In this document: piece by piece, positions 31,858 to 42,300 of the stretch
Position numbering within the stretch: position 1 is the first letter of the stretch
Layout: every line of letters begins with the position of its first letter
From: Acetivibrio saccincola
GTDB taxonomy: Bacteria; Bacillota; Clostridia; Acetivibrionales; Acetivibrionaceae
Direction: 5' to 3'
DNA length: 64,000 nt
Assembly (NCBI RefSeq): GCF_002844395.1
Contig: NZ_CP025197.1
Span: 62,001 to 126,000 of the forward strand
The notes under the pieces: generated by a model
What the model was told of the DNA's origin: nothing
Database searches by the model: none
Seen by the model: only the letters and a program-made list of their open reading frames with translations
Position numbers and translations under genes: made by a program

Positions 31858-31898
31858 ATATCGCAGAAGTATCCAGCTTCTGCGATATGATTATTTTT
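31858..31898 (+). terminator. terminator of the flagellar rod operon
   Basis: ATATCGCAGAAG (31858-31869) pairs with CTTCTGCGATAT (31877-31888), then GATTATTTTTT. Confidence 0.85.
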
Positions 31899-31924
31899 TC
31901 ATAGCATATTTGGAGTGATACAAT

Positions 31925-33142
31925 GTGAAAAGGTTTAGGAAAATAAAAATAGAAAAAAACCATTTAATAGCGGTGATTTCCATAATTTTATTTGCTGTTT
32001 TTTCAGGAGTTATTATAAATTACCTGTCAAAAGAAATAAAGCTTGGGGTGCTGGCGGCATTATTAGTATTATCAGCATGCTTAATAACTTTATTTCTAAC
32101 CAACCGATTGTATAAAAAAGTATATAAAAAGCTTATAGAAAAGTGCAGGGAGTGCATAGGAGAATTTCAGGTAAAAGATTATGACAATAAAATTTTTGCA
32201 GTCATGGAGGAAATAACAGAAAAATATTGCGATTTAAAAAGGAAGAATGCAGCTGCCAAAAATTCTATTGATGATTTATTTTTATCCTTACAAAGTCTTT
32301 CAGAGACAGGATATCAGAGCATAAACAAACTTTTCGAATCTTTAGATAGTATCTCCATGCCTTTAAACCAGCAGGCTGCAGCTCTTGACGAAGGTACAAA
32401 TTTTGTTAAGAAACTGTCAGAGCATATGGATTCAATTTCTGATAATTTTAACAGCGTAAGAACAGATACATTAAATATAAAAGAGCTTTGCAGTACGGGG
32501 CTTAATTCCATTAATCTTCTTAAAGAAAAATTTCAGTTGACGATAGAAATGACTGACCAGATAACGGAATCTGTAAGAAACTTCACAGATATTATAAAAA
32601 GCGTAAGCGAATTTGTTGATATAATGAGTGATATTAGCAAACAGACAAAACATCTTGCTTTAAACGCAACCATTGAGGCTGCAAAAGCAGGTAAGTATGG
32701 AAGTGGTTTTGCTGTGGTGGCTGGAAACTTTAAAAAACTTTCAGACCAGGCTCAAAACCACACAGTCGGAATAAGTCAGTTAATGGACAAAATTGTGAGA
32801 GGGTATGCAGATATAAACCGGTCAGTTGAAGATTTAAAAGAATCAATAAAAAATCAAACAGAGTCAGTTGAAGATACCAACCAATCCTTTCACAACATTA
32901 CAGATGCAGTATTTTCCATTTCCAAAGAAATAAATGATGTAAACATATCTTTAGATAAAATGAGAATTGATAAAGATGAAATGATAAAGCTTATGGAAGA
33001 AACGGCGGTGTTTGCAAAACAAACAGTTGCAGCATCTGAAGAGTTTGCTTCTGTGGTAGATTGTCATGGGCAGACGGTATCAGATATAATAGGGGCGATA
33101 CAAAGTACCAAAAATACATTGACAGAAACCATAAATGATTAA
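31925..33142 (+). CDS. methyl-accepting chemotaxis-like protein without outer sensor domain
   Basis: The GTG start follows GGAGTGAT. Two membrane helices (about 13-33 and 38-60) are joined by only a few residues, so no external ligand domain exists. The cytosolic part is a long coiled coil with the signalling hairpin HLALNATIEAAKAGKYGSGFAVVAG (shown in part). It may sense membrane or cytosolic state or act with another receptor. It lies after the flagellar rod genes but behind their terminator. AT-rich DNA without an obvious promoter precedes it. Confidence 0.82.
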   Translation: MKRFRKIKIEKNHLIAVISIILFAVFSGVIINYLSKEIKLGVLAALLVLSACLITLFLTNRLYKKVYKKLIEKCRECIGEFQVKDYDNKIFAVMEEITEKYCDLKRKNAAAKNSIDDLFLSLQSLSETGYQSINKLFESLDSISMPLNQQAAALDEGTNFVKKLSEHMDSISDNFNSVRTDTLNIKELCSTGLNSINLLKEKFQLTIEMTDQITESVRNFTDIIKSVSEFVDIMSDISKQTKHLALNATIEAAKAGKYGSGFAVVAGNFKKLSDQAQNHTVGISQLMDKIVRGYADINRSVEDLKESIKNQTESVEDTNQSFHNITDAVFSISKEINDVNISLDKMRIDKDEMIKLMEETAVFAKQTVAASEEFASVVDCHGQTVSDIIGAIQSTKNTLTETIND

Positions 33143-33232
33143 CATAGATGAATAAGGCCTTCCCATCTATTGACATGAAAGAGTGTATAGGTTATCATCT
33201 AAAATAACGAAAACAATCGGGGAGGCATTGGA

Positions 33233-33670
33233 ATGTTGTCAAATATTGAAATTCAAAATATTATCCCTCACAGATATCCTTTTTTGCTAATTGACAAAAT
33301 AGAGGAAGTAGAGCCGGGTAAGAGGGCGGTTGCTATAAAGAATGTTTCTATTAACGAACCCTTTTTTCAAGGACATTTTCCGGGAAATCCGATTATGCCC
33401 GGGGTGCTGATAGTGGAGGCAATGGCTCAGACGGCTTGTGTGGCAGGACTTATGCTTGAAGAAAACAAAGGGAAGCTGGGGGTATTTACCGGCATAGAGT
33501 CCATGAAGTTTAGAAGGCAGGTTGTGCCAGGTGATGTATTAAGGCTTGAAGCAGAATTTTTAGTTTTTAAGATGGGTATGGGAAAGGTAAAAGTGACTGC
33601 CACCGTTGATGGCCAGGTTGCTGCCCAGGGGGAAATTAAATTTGCAATGATTGACCAGGATAAAAAGTAA
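33233..33670 (+). CDS. fabZ: 3-hydroxyacyl-ACP dehydratase FabZ
   Basis: FabZ dehydrates 3-hydroxyacyl-ACP in fatty acid elongation. The hot-dog fold motifs are intact: IIPHRYPFLLIDKI, the catalytic His in FFQGHFPGNPIMPGVLIVEAMAQ and the Glu of that helix, then GIESMKFRRQVVPGD. At 145 residues it is full length. GGGGAGG precedes the ATG. It stands alone here, not in a fab operon. Confidence 0.96.
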   Translation: MLSNIEIQNIIPHRYPFLLIDKIEEVEPGKRAVAIKNVSINEPFFQGHFPGNPIMPGVLIVEAMAQTACVAGLMLEENKGKLGVFTGIESMKFRRQVVPGDVLRLEAEFLVFKMGMGKVKVTATVDGQVAAQGEIKFAMIDQDKK

Positions 33671-33703
33671 AAATAAAACATATTAAAAAATAAAAGGCTA
33701 TAC

Positions 33704-33737
33704 ATAAGACTTCACTTTAGATAAAGTGAAGTCTTAT
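33704..33737. terminator. bidirectional terminator between fabZ and murC
   Basis: The perfect 15-bp stem 33704-33718/33723-33737 with loop AGAT lies between convergent genes. Confidence 0.8.
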
Positions 33738-35146
33738 TAACTTACGGCTATTATTTTTTTTGTTCTTAAAAACATTTCTCCCACGCTGTTGATATTTCCG
33801 GCTCCCATGGTTATTATAACATCTCCTTGAGAGGCATGTTTGTTTAAAAGCTGTACAATGCTTTCAAATTCAGGTATGTAAAGGACATTTTTGTTGTAGT
33901 GTTTTATTTTATCCACCAGCTGCAGAGAGTGGATTTCACCGGTATCCACTTCACGGGCGGAATAAATATCACTTATTATTACCATGTCAGCATCACAAAA
34001 GGCATCTTTAAATTCATCCAGCAAGTGCTTTGTCCTGGAATAAGTATGAGGCTGGAAAACACACCAGATTTTTCTGTGAGAAATATTTTTACACGCCTTT
34101 AATGTAGCTTTAATTTCCGAAGGATGATGTGCATAGTCATCAATTACTTTAATATCATTAATTATTCCTTTTAGTTCAAAGCGCCTGTGGGTACCTGTGT
34201 AATTTTCCAAACCTGCTTTAATGCCTTTAAAATCACAACCTAGTGCATGACATGCAGATATTGCACCAAGGGCATTGCTTACATTGTGTATTCCGGGAAG
34301 CTTTAAGTTAATGTCAATGACTTTTTTGCCGTTTTTATATACATCAAAAGCAGCACATCCTGCATGGTCAAAAACAATATCTTTTGCATTCCACATTGCA
34401 TCATTTGAGGTGATGCCGTAGGTGATTTTATTGCAGTTTATATGTTTTAACAATGAAGTGACATTTTCATCATCACAATTTGCAACTATGTAGCCATCCT
34501 CAGGAACAAGGGACATAAATTTTAAAAATGAAGACTTTATATGCTCTATGTCTTTAAAGTAGTCCAGATGGTCCTCTTCAATGTTTAAAACAATGGCAAG
34601 GAAAGGGTAAAATTTTAAAAAGCTTTCAACGTATTCACAAGCTTCAGAGACAAAGTACTTATTTCCTCCAATGCGTGTATTTCCTCCTATGGCATTTAAT
34701 TCCCCGCCTATATGTATGGTAGGGTCAAACCCGCATTCTAAAAGTATCATTGAGACCATGGAAGTGGTGGTTGTTTTACCATGAGTACCTGATACGGCGA
34801 TACTGTAGGGAAAAGTTTTCATTATTTCCCCTAAAAGCACAGAACGCTCTATAACGGGTATATTTAATAATTCACATTTCAAAAGTTCCGGGTTGTCTTT
34901 CTTTACAGCAGCTGTATACACCACCAGATCAGGATTTTTTATATTTTCTTCACTATGTCCTATATATACTTTAATTCCCTTTTCAGTGAGTTTGGAAGTC
35001 AGACATGAGGAGTTCAGGTCAGAACCGGACACTTTGTACCCCATATTAAGGAGGATTTCCGCAAGACCGCTCATGCTCACTCCCCCTATGCCTATAAAAT
35101 GAACATGTTTAACATTGTTTAAATTTAAAATATTTGATTTTAACAA
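33737..35146 (-). CDS. murC: UDP-N-acetylmuramate--L-alanine ligase
   Basis: MurC adds the first amino acid to the peptidoglycan precursor. The N-terminal nucleotide-binding loop HFIGIGGVSMSGLAEIL, the ATP loop AVSGTHGKTTTTSM, LNIEEDHLDYF and the C-terminal DDYAHHPSEI are all present in 469 residues, the normal size. It is convergent with fabZ and transcribed alone. The stop lies in the shared hairpin. Confidence 0.97.
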   Translation of the reverse strand: MLKSNILNLNNVKHVHFIGIGGVSMSGLAEILLNMGYKVSGSDLNSSCLTSKLTEKGIKVYIGHSEENIKNPDLVVYTAAVKKDNPELLKCELLNIPVIERSVLLGEIMKTFPYSIAVSGTHGKTTTTSMVSMILLECGFDPTIHIGGELNAIGGNTRIGGNKYFVSEACEYVESFLKFYPFLAIVLNIEEDHLDYFKDIEHIKSSFLKFMSLVPEDGYIVANCDDENVTSLLKHINCNKITYGITSNDAMWNAKDIVFDHAGCAAFDVYKNGKKVIDINLKLPGIHNVSNALGAISACHALGCDFKGIKAGLENYTGTHRRFELKGIINDIKVIDDYAHHPSEIKATLKACKNISHRKIWCVFQPHTYSRTKHLLDEFKDAFCDADMVIISDIYSAREVDTGEIHSLQLVDKIKHYNKNVLYIPEFESIVQLLNKHASQGDVIITMGAGNINSVGEMFLRTKKIIAVS

Positions 35147-35553
35147 AAAATAACACTCCTATTCGTGTAAAAAATTATTTATAAACTTCTAAATATTTTA
35201 ACATAATTATATTTTAACATAATCTTATGCAATAACCGTCTTATACAATAATTGACATGTTACAAATTAAATATTCAATAGTTCAATAATTAAATTAAAT
35301 ATTAAATATCCAATTACTATTATATGAAAAAATTAACTAGAATATAAGCCTAAAATCAAAATTTTAATGTAAAATTAAAATACAGTTAATATAGAGAATG
35401 TGTTTTTACATTTTTGTATGAATAATAAAATGAATAATATAAAAAAGAAAGAGAAATGCTATAACAAAAGATGAAATTATTTATTGCAGGAATAGCTACA
35501 ATTAACGTATTTATAAGACATATTTTAATAAAATAATAAAATGATAAAAATAA
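35147..35553. other. long AT-rich intergenic region between divergent murC and spoVG
   Basis: About 400 bases of very AT-rich DNA without a credible gene. It should hold the murC promoter on the minus strand. Nothing beyond the SigH promoter described next stands out. Confidence 0.5.
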
Positions 35554-35582
35554 GCAGGAAAAATAAAAAAAATGACGAATAC
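35554..35582 (+). promoter_or_regulatory. SigH promoter of spoVG
   Basis: GCAGGAAAA (35554-35562) fits the SigH -35 consensus RnAGGAwww fully. After an 11-base spacer GACGAATAC (35574-35582) fits RnnGAATww with one mismatch. spoVG is a classical SigH target in Bacillus. Confidence 0.8.
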
Positions 35583-35633
35583 ATTAATATACACGGAGAA
35601 TTCACAATTATTTACGGAAGGTGGTAACATCTT

Positions 35634-35945
35634 ATGGAAATTACTGATGTTAGAATCAGAAAAATTGATTCAGAAGGAAAAATGAAAGCAGTTGTTTCTG
35701 TAACCTTTGACAATGAATTTGTTGTCCACGACATAAAGGTTATAGAGAGCCAAAATGGGCTTTTTATAGCTATGCCTAGCAGAAAAGCTCCTGATGGCGA
35801 GTTTAGGGATATTGCACATCCTATCAATGCAGAGACAAGAGGGAAAATACAAAGTGCTATATTGGACAAGTATGAGTATATTACAGCTGCTGCCGAGTTA
35901 GAAGAAAACCAAAAAGAAGAAGCAGAAGGCACAGAAGAAGAATAA
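35634..35945 (+). CDS. spoVG: septation/sporulation regulator SpoVG
   Basis: The 103-residue protein is a small nucleic-acid-binding regulator of septation and sporulation. It has the family N-terminus [36 protein letters not shown] and [13 protein letters not shown]. The tail is Glu-rich ([14 protein letters not shown]), as in relatives. A strong Shine-Dalgarno (GGAAGGTGG) precedes the ATG, and a SigH promoter lies about 50 bases before the start. glmU follows after its own promoter. Confidence 0.96.
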   Translation: MEITDVRIRKIDSEGKMKAVVSVTFDNEFVVHDIKVIESQNGLFIAMPSRKAPDGEFRDIAHPINAETRGKIQSAILDKYEYITAAAELEENQKEEAEGTEEE

Positions 35946-36050
35946 ATTATTTTATGTAAAATAAATTATAAGAAAAATGCCTTCATAAAGAAAAAAATGT
36001 TTTAAGGTGCAGATTTTTTTTTGAGAATAATATGATATCGTGAAAAGCAT

Positions 36051-36103
36051 AACGTTAATGCCTAACGTATGTTTTTGACGATTTTTTATTATATATATAT
36101 ATT
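36051..36103 (+). promoter_or_regulatory. sigma-A promoter and adjacent dyad upstream of glmU
   Basis: TTGACG (36075-36080), 17 bases and TATATT (36098-36103) form a good promoter. Just before it AACGTTA...TAACGT (about 36051-36069) is an imperfect dyad that could be an operator. The rest of the 310-base spacer is AT-rich. Confidence 0.6.
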
Positions 36104-36256
36104 TATATATTCATATATATTTATACCTTTCTATTTTTTTTTGTGTTTCATAATGTTGAAAAAATTAAGGAAAAGTGAGAGAATATATTAGGTGGTAATA
36201 TTCAGGTATCAGATAGTGGTATTCATTGCAGCTTATATCTGAAGGAGGAGAATAAT

Positions 36257-37636
36257 ATGGAACGCTTAATGGCTATCATCCTTGCTGCAGGTGAGGGCAA
36301 AAGAATGAAGTCGAAAAAGACAAAGATTTTACACGAGATATGTGGAAAGCCAATGGTAGAGTGGGTTTACCAGTGCGTAAAGAATTCCGGGGTGGATGAA
36401 ATTGTACTTGTCATTGGCCGCAATGGGGAAGAAGTAAAAGAATATATGGGAAATAAAGTTTCTTATGCAAAACAAGAACAGCAGCTAGGAACAGGACACG
36501 CAGTTATCCAGGCTCAGGAATATCTTGAAAACAGGGAAGGACAGGTCGTTATAATGTATGGGGATATGCCCCTTGTCACTTCAAATACCATTTCACTTGC
36601 CGTTGATTATCACAAAGAAAAAGGAAATGCTGCGACAATAATTACGGCAGACTTTGAAAATCCCGCCGGATACGGAAGGATAATCAGAAACAGCCAAAAT
36701 GAAGTGGTGGAAATTGTTGAGGACAGGGACGCATCTTGTGAACAGAAGAAGATAAAGGAAATTAATTCAGGCATTTATTGCTTTGATATAAGTGCATTAA
36801 GGGATGCACTAAAAGAACTTGACAATAAAAACGACCAGGGAGAATACTATCTTACCGACACCATAAAGATATTAATAAATAAAGGGCTTAAAGTAGGTGC
36901 TGTCAAAATTGAAGACAGAGAAGAATTAGCCGGGATAAATGATAGGATTCAACTGGCAGAAGCAGCTAAAGTCCTTAGAAAGAGAATACTAAACAAAATA
37001 ATGGCCAGTGGTGTAACAATTATAGACCCTGATTCTACATATATTGATTCTGAAGTGGAAATAGGCATGGATACCATCATTTACCCTTCAACTATAATTA
37101 AAGGAGAAACAAAAATAGGAGAAGAGTGTATAATAGGACCTGGAAGCACAATTGAAAACTCAAAAATTGGAAATAGAGTTGAGATAAAAAACTCCGTTGT
37201 ATTGGAAAGCTGTATAGATGATGAGACAAAAACAGGTCCTTTTGCATATTTAAGACCAGGAAGTAATGTGGGTAAAAATGTCAAGATAGGTGATTTTGTT
37301 GAAATAAAAAATTCATCAATCGGGGACGGCACAAAGATATCCCACTTAACATATGTAGGAGATGCAGAAGTTGGCAAGAAAGTCAATTTAGGTTGTGGCG
37401 TAGTGGTGGTTAATTATGACGGGCAGAAGAAGCACAAGACAATTATCGGAGACAATTCATTTGTGGGATGCAATGTGAACCTGGTTTCACCTGTTGAAGT
37501 TAAGAAAAATTCGTATATTGCAGCAGGTTCCACCATTACCGATGAAGTACCTGAAAATTCATTAGCTATTGCAAGAAGCAGGCAGGTAATAAAGGAAAAC
37601 TGGGTTTTGAAAAAAGGTTTGTTAAAAAAAGATTAG
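36257..37636 (+). CDS. glmU: bifunctional UDP-GlcNAc pyrophosphorylase / glucosamine-1-phosphate acetyltransferase
   Basis: The N-terminal uridyltransferase domain (1-230) has AIILAAGEGKRMKSKKTKIL, QLGTGHAV and YGDMPL. The C-terminal left-handed beta-helix acetyltransferase (250-459) shows hexapeptide repeats, SHLTYVGDAEVG and NYDGQKKHKT. It makes UDP-GlcNAc for wall synthesis. GGAGGAG precedes the ATG. Gene order spoVG-glmU-prs matches Bacillus. Confidence 0.97.
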   Translation: MERLMAIILAAGEGKRMKSKKTKILHEICGKPMVEWVYQCVKNSGVDEIVLVIGRNGEEVKEYMGNKVSYAKQEQQLGTGHAVIQAQEYLENREGQVVIMYGDMPLVTSNTISLAVDYHKEKGNAATIITADFENPAGYGRIIRNSQNEVVEIVEDRDASCEQKKIKEINSGIYCFDISALRDALKELDNKNDQGEYYLTDTIKILINKGLKVGAVKIEDREELAGINDRIQLAEAAKVLRKRILNKIMASGVTIIDPDSTYIDSEVEIGMDTIIYPSTIIKGETKIGEECIIGPGSTIENSKIGNRVEIKNSVVLESCIDDETKTGPFAYLRPGSNVGKNVKIGDFVEIKNSSIGDGTKISHLTYVGDAEVGKKVNLGCGVVVVNYDGQKKHKTIIGDNSFVGCNVNLVSPVEVKKNSYIAAGSTITDEVPENSLAIARSRQVIKENWVLKKGLLKKD

Positions 37637-37642
37637 TAAATT

Positions 37643-37679
37643 TTTAAAATATTAAAATATTAAAATATTAAAATATTAA
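37643..37679. repeat. 8-base tandem repeat between glmU and prs
   Basis: TTAAAATA is repeated about four and a half times. It lies just upstream of the prs ribosome site. Confidence 0.7.
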
Positions 37680-37700
37680 GAAGTAAGAGGGGATCTTAAG

Positions 37701-38663
37701 ATGAATCTACATGGTAAGGATATAAAAATTTTTGCCGGCAACTCAAACCGTGAATTGGCACTGGAGATTGCAGAAAAAATCGGGTTGCCTTTAGGACTTG
37801 CAAATGTGGGGAAGTTCAGTGATGGTGAGTGTGCAATAGGAATCAATGAAGTTGTAAGAGGTTCTGATGTTTTCCTGATACAATCCCTGTGTTGGCCGGT
37901 TAATGACAACATTATGGAGCTTTTGATAATGATAGATGCTTTAAGGAGGGCATCGGCGGGAAGGATAACAGCTGTTATCCCATACTATGGATATGCAAGG
38001 CAGGATAGAAAGGCTAAAGCAAGGGATCCTATTTCAGCAAAACTTGTAGCTAATTTATTGACTACTGCTGGAGCAGACAGGATATTGACAATGGATTTGC
38101 ATGCACCACAACTACAAGGATTTTTTGACATTCCGTTAGATCATTTGCTGGGTGTGCCTATTCTTGCTAATCACTTTAGAGAAAAATTTGAAGATACCAG
38201 CGATGTTGTGGTTGTTTCCCCTGATGTGGGAAGTGTTGCAAGATCGAGAAAGTTTGCAGAAAGGCTGGATGTTCCATTAGCTATCATTGACAAGAGACGT
38301 CCAAAGGCAAATGTATCTGAAATAATGAACATAATCGGGGATGTAAACAATAAGAGGGTAATACTGGTGGACGACCTTATAGATACAGGTGGTACCATTA
38401 TAAATGCTGCCAATGCTTTGACTGAAATGGGAGCAAAAGAAGTATATGCCTGCTGTACCCATGGGGTGCTGTCCGGTAATGCTGTGGAAAGGATAGAAAA
38501 GTCAGAACTAAAGGAATTAATCACTTTAAATACAATTCCTTTAACTGAGGAAAAGAGAAGTCCAAAGATAAAATCCTTATCTGTTGCACCGGTATTTGCA
38601 GAAGCTATAGAAAGAATATATGGGGATATGTCCATAAGTACACTCTTTACTCAAAAAGATTAA
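37701..38663 (+). CDS. prs: ribose-phosphate pyrophosphokinase
   Basis: Prs makes PRPP from ribose 5-phosphate and ATP. Motifs: [20 protein letters not shown], the flexible loop [20 protein letters not shown] (residues shown are the core), [14 protein letters not shown], and the PRPP loop [13 protein letters not shown]. The 320-residue length is typical. GAGGGGAT precedes the ATG. Confidence 0.97.
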   Translation: MNLHGKDIKIFAGNSNRELALEIAEKIGLPLGLANVGKFSDGECAIGINEVVRGSDVFLIQSLCWPVNDNIMELLIMIDALRRASAGRITAVIPYYGYARQDRKAKARDPISAKLVANLLTTAGADRILTMDLHAPQLQGFFDIPLDHLLGVPILANHFREKFEDTSDVVVVSPDVGSVARSRKFAERLDVPLAIIDKRRPKANVSEIMNIIGDVNNKRVILVDDLIDTGGTIINAANALTEMGAKEVYACCTHGVLSGNAVERIEKSELKELITLNTIPLTEEKRSPKIKSLSVAPVFAEAIERIYGDMSISTLFTQKD

Positions 38664-38803
38664 TGTATTTTAGAAAAATGTTGTGAAAATAATAACAAAC
38701 ACTGCCTGTTTATATACTCAAATGGGCAGTTATTATTTTATGAATTATTTTGATATTTGTCCTAAATTTAGAATATGTCCTAAAATCCTGGGAGGTGGGA
38801 GAT

Positions 38804-39376
38804 TTGGATGAGTTAATTGTTGTCACGGGGCTTGGCAACCCTGGAAGAAAGTACGCTGATACAAGGCACAATGTTGGATTTTGGGTTGTTGAACTTTTGG
38901 CCCTAAGGCATAAAATAAAAATGTCAAAGGTAAAGTTTAAGGCACTTTACGGGGAAGGGGTAATTTCAGGAAAAAAGGTACTTCTGGTCATGCCCCAGAC
39001 ATATATGAATCTTAGCGGGGAAAGTGTAAGGGATATTATTAGTTGGTATAAGATACCTGTGGGAAATATTATAATAATATATGATGATATAGATTTACCT
39101 GTTGGTAAAATTAGGGTGAGGCCTAAAGGAAGTGCAGGAACCCATAATGGAATGAAGTCTGTCATATATCAGATAATGTCTGATGAATTCCCCAGGGTGA
39201 GGATTGGAATTGATAAGCCTCCGGAAGGATGGGATTTGGCAGACTATGTATTAAGCAAATTTTCTAAGGAAGAAAAGGATAAAATTTCACAGGCGGTTGT
39301 TAATGCTGCTGATGCCGTTGAGGCAATAATAGGTCAAGGCATTAACCAGGCAATGAACAAATTCAACAATTTATAA
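38804..39376 (+). CDS. pth: peptidyl-tRNA hydrolase
   Basis: Pth frees tRNA from prematurely released peptidyl-tRNA. The motifs VTGLGNPGRKYADTRHNVGF (catalytic His), PQTYMNLSGESV, IIYDDIDLPVGKIR and GSAGTHNGMKS are present. The TTG at 38804 lies 8 bases after GGAGG and gives the usual 190 residues; the longer frame back to 38750 starts before that site and adds a non-homologous leader. mfd follows 15 bases later. Confidence 0.95.
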   Translation: MDELIVVTGLGNPGRKYADTRHNVGFWVVELLALRHKIKMSKVKFKALYGEGVISGKKVLLVMPQTYMNLSGESVRDIISWYKIPVGNIIIIYDDIDLPVGKIRVRPKGSAGTHNGMKSVIYQIMSDEFPRVRIGIDKPPEGWDLADYVLSKFSKEEKDKISQAVVNAADAVEAIIGQGINQAMNKFNNL

Positions 39377-39391
39377 ATATCAGAGGACTGA

Positions 39392-42300
39392 GTGCAAATG
39401 AGGAATACAAAAACAAAAAAATATTTAATTGATCCGCTTTTGGAAATGAATCGGTACCATGATATTTTAAATGATATAAAAAAGGGTGATGGTTCAGTTT
39501 CTTTAGGTGGATCATCCCAATCCCAAAAAGCCCATATGAGTTATGCTATTTTAAAGCATTTAAACTTAAAAGGTGTATTCATTGCCAATAATGATATTAG
39601 TGCAAGAAAGACCTATGAGGATTTTTTAAACTTTTTTGAAGAGGGTGTTTTATATTTTCCACCGGAAGAAATTATGTTTCACGATATAGAGGCAAAAAGC
39701 CGTGATTCCTCTTATGAGAGAATAAGGGCTTTGCACAAAATCCTAAACGGTGAATATGAAATAGTAATTACAAGTCCTGAGGCTATAGGAAGAAAGCTTA
39801 TAGATAAGGAATTGTTTTTAAAAAGCATCATCTCCTTTACTGTGGGAGAGACTGTGGATTTGACTGAAATTTCAAAAAACCTTGTAGTAATTGGCTATGA
39901 AAGGGTGTCGGTGGTAGAAGGGGAAGGACAGTTTGCCATAAGGGGCGGGATAGTTGATATATTTCCAATAAACAGTGAAAATGCCGTAAGAATTGAATTT
40001 TTTGATGATGAAATAGATTCTATAAGGACTTTTGATGTTATATCCCAAAGGTCTTTGGAAAGAATAGAAGAAATCGCCATTTTACCCGCCAGGGAACTGA
40101 TATATGATGACAAAAGAAGGGATGAGATTTTAGATAAAATATCCAATAGTCTTAATGAGTACTTAAAAAAATTAAGTAAAAAAGATGTAGAAGGCTTTAA
40201 AGAAAAGATAGAAGAAAAAATAAAAGGTGATATGGAAAGATTTAAAGAAGAGTACTATTTTCCAGGAATGGACAGATATATATCCTACATTATTGATAAG
40301 CCTTCAATTATTACACATTATATGGATTTGGAAAAAACATTGTTTTTTTTAGACGAACCAAAAAAATTTGAAACAAGGTATGAAAGTCTTCTTTTTGAAA
40401 ACTATGAGCTTTGCAAGGCATTTCTTGAAAAGGGGTATTTACTGCCGGAAAGTTTTGAGATTTATGTTAGCTTAGAGTATATATTAGAAAATATCAATAA
40501 AAACAAGCCGGTGTATTTTGATATTTTGGAAACAGAGGAGAGAGTACCTTCTAAGCTTTTAAACTCCTACAAAGGACATTTTGATATTTTAATAGATGAT
40601 ATAAGAAAATGGAAAGAAAACAAATACAGAATTCTGGTGATGTCAGGAGGGCAAAGCAGAGGGCGTATATTAGAAGAAAATTTAAAAAAAGAAGGAATAG
40701 AGGCAAATTATTATGATGAATTTTCAGGTGAAATTTTGCCGGGACAGGTGGTTATAACAGGGGGAAGCCTTCAAACGGGCTTTGAGTACCAGGACATAAA
40801 ATTTGTAATTATAAGCGGAAAGGATTTTTTTGGAGAAAAGAAAAAGAAAAAGAGAACTTTTAGTAAAAAAAATAAGGGTCAGAAAATAAGCGTATTTACA
40901 GACCTTAATATAAATGACTATGTTGTCCACCAGATTTATGGAATAGGAAAATATGTAGGTATTCAACAGCTGGAAGTGGAGGGTATAAAAAAGGACTATT
41001 TAAAAATCCGGTATTATGACGGGGACTTTTTGTATGTGCCTACAAACCAGCTGGATTTAATTCAAAAATACATAGGTTCGGAGGGAAAGACGCCAAAACT
41101 TAGCAAACTAGGGGGGAATGACTGGGCAAAAACAAAGGCAAAGGCAAAAGAGTCTTTGATGGAATTGGCAGAAGACCTTATTAAGCTGTATGCCAAGAGG
41201 GAAACTTCAAAGGGATATAAATACAGTGAAGATACAGTGTGGCAGAAACAGTTTGAAGATTTATTCCCGTATCAGGAGACAGAAGACCAGTTAAAATGCA
41301 TTGAAGAAATTAAAAAAGACATGGAATCTGACAAACCAATGGATAGGCTTTTGTGCGGGGATGTGGGCTATGGAAAGACTGAGGTTGCCATAAGAGCCAT
41401 ATTTAAAGCGGTGATGGACGGAAAGCAGGTGGCGTATCTGGTTCCCACCACCGTTTTGGCACAGCAGCAGTTTGAAAATTTTAAAGATAGGATGAAGGAC
41501 TTTCCTGTAAGGGTGGAGGTTATAAGCCGGTTTAAATCCAAAAGCGACCAGAAAAAAATTATAAAAGATACAAAGGCAGGAATTGTGGATATACTTATAG
41601 GAACCCACAGGCTTCTTCAAAAGGACATTGCATTTAAGGATTTAGGGCTTTTAGTGATAGATGAGGAGCAGCGTTTTGGTGTAAGGCACAAGGAACGCAT
41701 CAAAAAAATGAAATCCAATGTGGATGTACTTACCCTTACTGCTACCCCTATTCCAAGAACCCTGCACATGTCCCTTATGGGAATACGGGATATAAGCATT
41801 ATTGAAGATCCCCCTGAAGAAAGGTATCCGGTGCAGACATATGTAATGGAGTACAATCCTGAAGTGATAAAGGAGGCAATTAACAGGGAGCTTGCCAGAG
41901 GAGGACAGGTTTTTTACCTGTTTAACAGGGTAAGATCCATCAATGTAAAAGCTGCTCAGATAAAAGACCTGGTGCCGGATGCAAGGGTGGCGGTGGCTCA
42001 TGGGCAAATGAAAGAAACAGATTTGGAAAACATAATGCTGCAATTTGTAGAAGGTGAGTATGATGTACTGGTTTGTACAACAATAATTGAATCAGGTCTT
42101 GACATGCCAAATGTAAATACCATTATAGTGGAAGACGCGGACAAAATGGGACTTGCCCAGCTATACCAGCTAAGGGGCAGGGTTGGAAGGTCCAACAGGC
42201 TTGCCTATGCCTATATAACATACAAAAAAGATAAAGTGCTTTCTGAAGTGGCGGAAAAAAGGCTTCAGGCAATAAAGGAGTTTACTGAATTTGGTTCCGG

